This document shows positions 7,337-8,421 of a DNA stretch of 8,421 nucleotides, in pieces. The notes below the pieces were generated by a model, which was not told the origin of the DNA, ran no database searches, and worked only from the letters and a program-made list of their open reading frames with translations. The DNA is from an uncultured Bacteroides sp. Lineage in GTDB: Bacteria; Bacteroidota; Bacteroidia; Bacteroidales; Bacteroidaceae. Position 1 is the first letter of the stretch, and the number at the start of each line of letters is the position of its first letter. The stretch spans positions 1 through 8,421 of the forward strand of contig CAKUYM010000181.1 in assembly GCA_934716785.1 (NCBI GenBank). Direction: 5' to 3'. The position numbers and the translations under genes are program-made.

Positions 7337-8421
7337 ATGAATAAAAAAAGAAAGATGCAAACAAGTCTTTTTGTCAAGATTCTGTTTATGGGAATGGCAA
7401 TATGGACAATGATGTCTTGTGATAATTCATTAGAACGGCTGACAACAAATGAATATCCGGAATCGGGGAATCAGGCACAGACAGGACATGTTTTATGTGT
7501 TGTAATTGATGGCGCATCCGGGAAGGCTGTAAATGAAGCTTACACAACACGGAAAGCCCCTCATATTCGTTCGATGAGAGACAATGCTGTGATTACTTTT
7601 GAAGGTTTAGCAGACAGTCGCCATAAAGCGTTACCTGTATTTACCAATGAACGGGGATGGGCGAATATGATGACTGGAGTTACAACTCATGGGATTGGGT
7701 TGGATGAAGAATCGACAGGCGAGGTGAAACCAATTGAAGAGTTGGAGACTCCTTCTTTTTTTAGCAGAATCAAACAGCTTGATAATAAAAAGAAAATTAG
7801 CCTGTATACGGCGGATAATCGTTTTTATCAGGCATTTCGTGACAATGCGGATATTGCCAGGACATTAGACAGTGATCAGCAAGTGAAGAGTGCTGTTATT
7901 GCTGAAATTAATTCGGATATAGAATTGCCGTCAGATGTTATCCTTGTAGAATTTAATGGAGTGCAAAAGGCTGGTGCTGCGGATACTTTTTATGATGGTT
8001 CGGGTAATCCTACAATGACTGTAATTGAAGCCATACAGGAGATCGATACTTATATTGGTGAAATACGGACAGCTTTGGAATCCAGAAAAAACTATAGGAA
8101 AGAAAACTGGTTGATTATTTTAACTTCTACTTATGGAGGTACTTGTTCTGAAACTGTTCAGTCTGATTCATATTATGATGACCCGCGACTGAATACATTT
8201 ACACTGATGTATAATTCTCGATTTGTAGGTAAGGTAGTTGGAAAACCAGGTGCAAGTGAACTTAATTACAAATATTTTACTCCTTTGTATGCCGGAAATA
8301 ATCAAAAGTCAGTTGCTGCTGTCGCTGACCCCAAATTATTTGAGATGGAAAATAATAAGTCATATACTGTACAGTTTATGTATTACTCTACCACTAAAAA
8401 GAATAACAAGGTGAATATTCT
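7337..8421 (+). CDS. Alkaline-phosphatase-superfamily lipoprotein, likely pseudoenzyme (3' partial)
   Basis: The frame opens at ATG 7337 and stays open to the right edge, giving 361 codons of a longer gene. The N-terminus is Lys/Arg-rich with a hydrophobic core, lipobox MMSC and Cys at residue 28, followed by Asp. Residues 51-325 resemble the type I phosphodiesterase/nucleotide pyrophosphatase fold: HVLCVVIDGASG (51-62, with the metal Asp at 58), TNERGWANMMTGVTTHGIG (103-121, with Thr103 the candidate nucleophile), and NWLIILTSTYGG (257-268). The usual ligand motif DHAGH reads QKAGA (210-214), and the usual DHG reads TYG (265-267), so most metal ligands appear lost. From about residue 326 a new beta-rich segment begins (NKSYTVQFMYYSTTKKN), consistent with the start of a LamG-like or DUF4983-type C-terminal domain that is cut off here. 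It starts 19 bases after the preceding stop. The fold is likely; catalytic activity is doubtful; a ligand-binding role is inferred. Confidence 0.8.
   Translation, partial: MNKKRKMQTSLFVKILFMGMAIWTMMSCDNSLERLTTNEYPESGNQAQTGHVLCVVIDGASGKAVNEAYTTRKAPHIRSMRDNAVITFEGLADSRHKALPVFTNERGWANMMTGVTTHGIGLDEESTGEVKPIEELETPSFFSRIKQLDNKKKISLYTADNRFYQAFRDNADIARTLDSDQQVKSAVIAEINSDIELPSDVILVEFNGVQKAGAADTFYDGSGNPTMTVIEAIQEIDTYIGEIRTALESRKNYRKENWLIILTSTYGGTCSETVQSDSYYDDPRLNTFTLMYNSRFVGKVVGKPGASELNYKYFTPLYAGNNQKSVAAVADPKLFEMENNKSYTVQFMYYSTTKKNNKVNI

Larger units (their letters stand above)
71..8421 (+). other. Probable operon: SusC, SusD, FAS1, TIG-propeller, AlkP-like
   Basis: All five genes face the same way with gaps of 18, 33, 2 and 19 bases, and no inverted repeat followed by a T-run occurs between them. 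The order of transporter, lid and then three lipoproteins is the layout of SusCD-centred loci. The operon probably begins left of the window, because only 20 bases separate the first gene from an upstream reading-frame end and no full Bacteroides-type promoter (TTTG at -33 and TAnnTTTG at -7) fits there. It extends beyond the right edge. No regulator gene (hybrid two-component, SusR-like, or ECF-sigma/anti-sigma) is visible. Confidence 0.8.

Noticed and set aside
7508..7645. Calling the last gene an active phosphodiesterase or sulfatase
   Set aside because: Asp58 and Thr103 alone do not support activity. The DxxxH and D-H metal motifs are substituted, and no sulfatase C-x-P-x-R signature is present.

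Overview
The window is a five-gene, plus-strand SusC/SusD-type outer-membrane uptake locus typical of the Bacteroidota, most likely the order Bacteroidales (Bacteroides, Parabacteroides or a relative). The support is a RagA/SusC TonB-dependent transporter followed at once by a RagB/SusD lipoprotein, a run of four lipoprotein signal peptides, AT-rich coding sequence, and start codons without convincing Shine-Dalgarno sequences. The species cannot be named from this sequence.

Layout. Positions 1-50 hold a probable 15-residue C-terminal tail of an upstream gene. Then come the SusC-like transporter (71-3268), a SusD-like lipoprotein (3287-4801), a lipoprotein with one fasciclin (FAS1) domain (4835-5590), a lipoprotein with an IPT/TIG-like N-terminal domain and a delta-60-repeat beta-propeller (5593-7317), and the first 361 codons of an alkaline-phosphatase-superfamily lipoprotein that runs off the right edge (7337-8421+). 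Gaps between genes are 20, 18, 33, 2 and 19 bases, with no hairpin terminator or internal promoter evident, so the whole window reads as one transcription unit. No RNA gene, mobile element, CRISPR array or intergenic stretch above 33 bases is present.

How the genes may work together. SusC (barrel) and SusD (lid) should form the 'pedal-bin' importer driven by TonB. The three following lipoproteins are plausibly surface-exposed accessory subunits that capture or present the substrate. Unlike a classical polysaccharide utilization locus, the visible part encodes no glycoside hydrolase, polysaccharide lyase, sulfatase or peptidase. The only enzyme-like fold is the last gene, and my motif reading suggests it has lost most of its metal ligands (DHAGH-type motif reads QKAGA; TTDHGG-type motif reads TSTYGG). 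It may therefore be a binding pseudoenzyme. The substrate cannot be inferred. The most interesting points are this probable pseudo-phosphatase, the seven-unit propeller, and the catalysis-free lipoprotein set around a SusCD pair.
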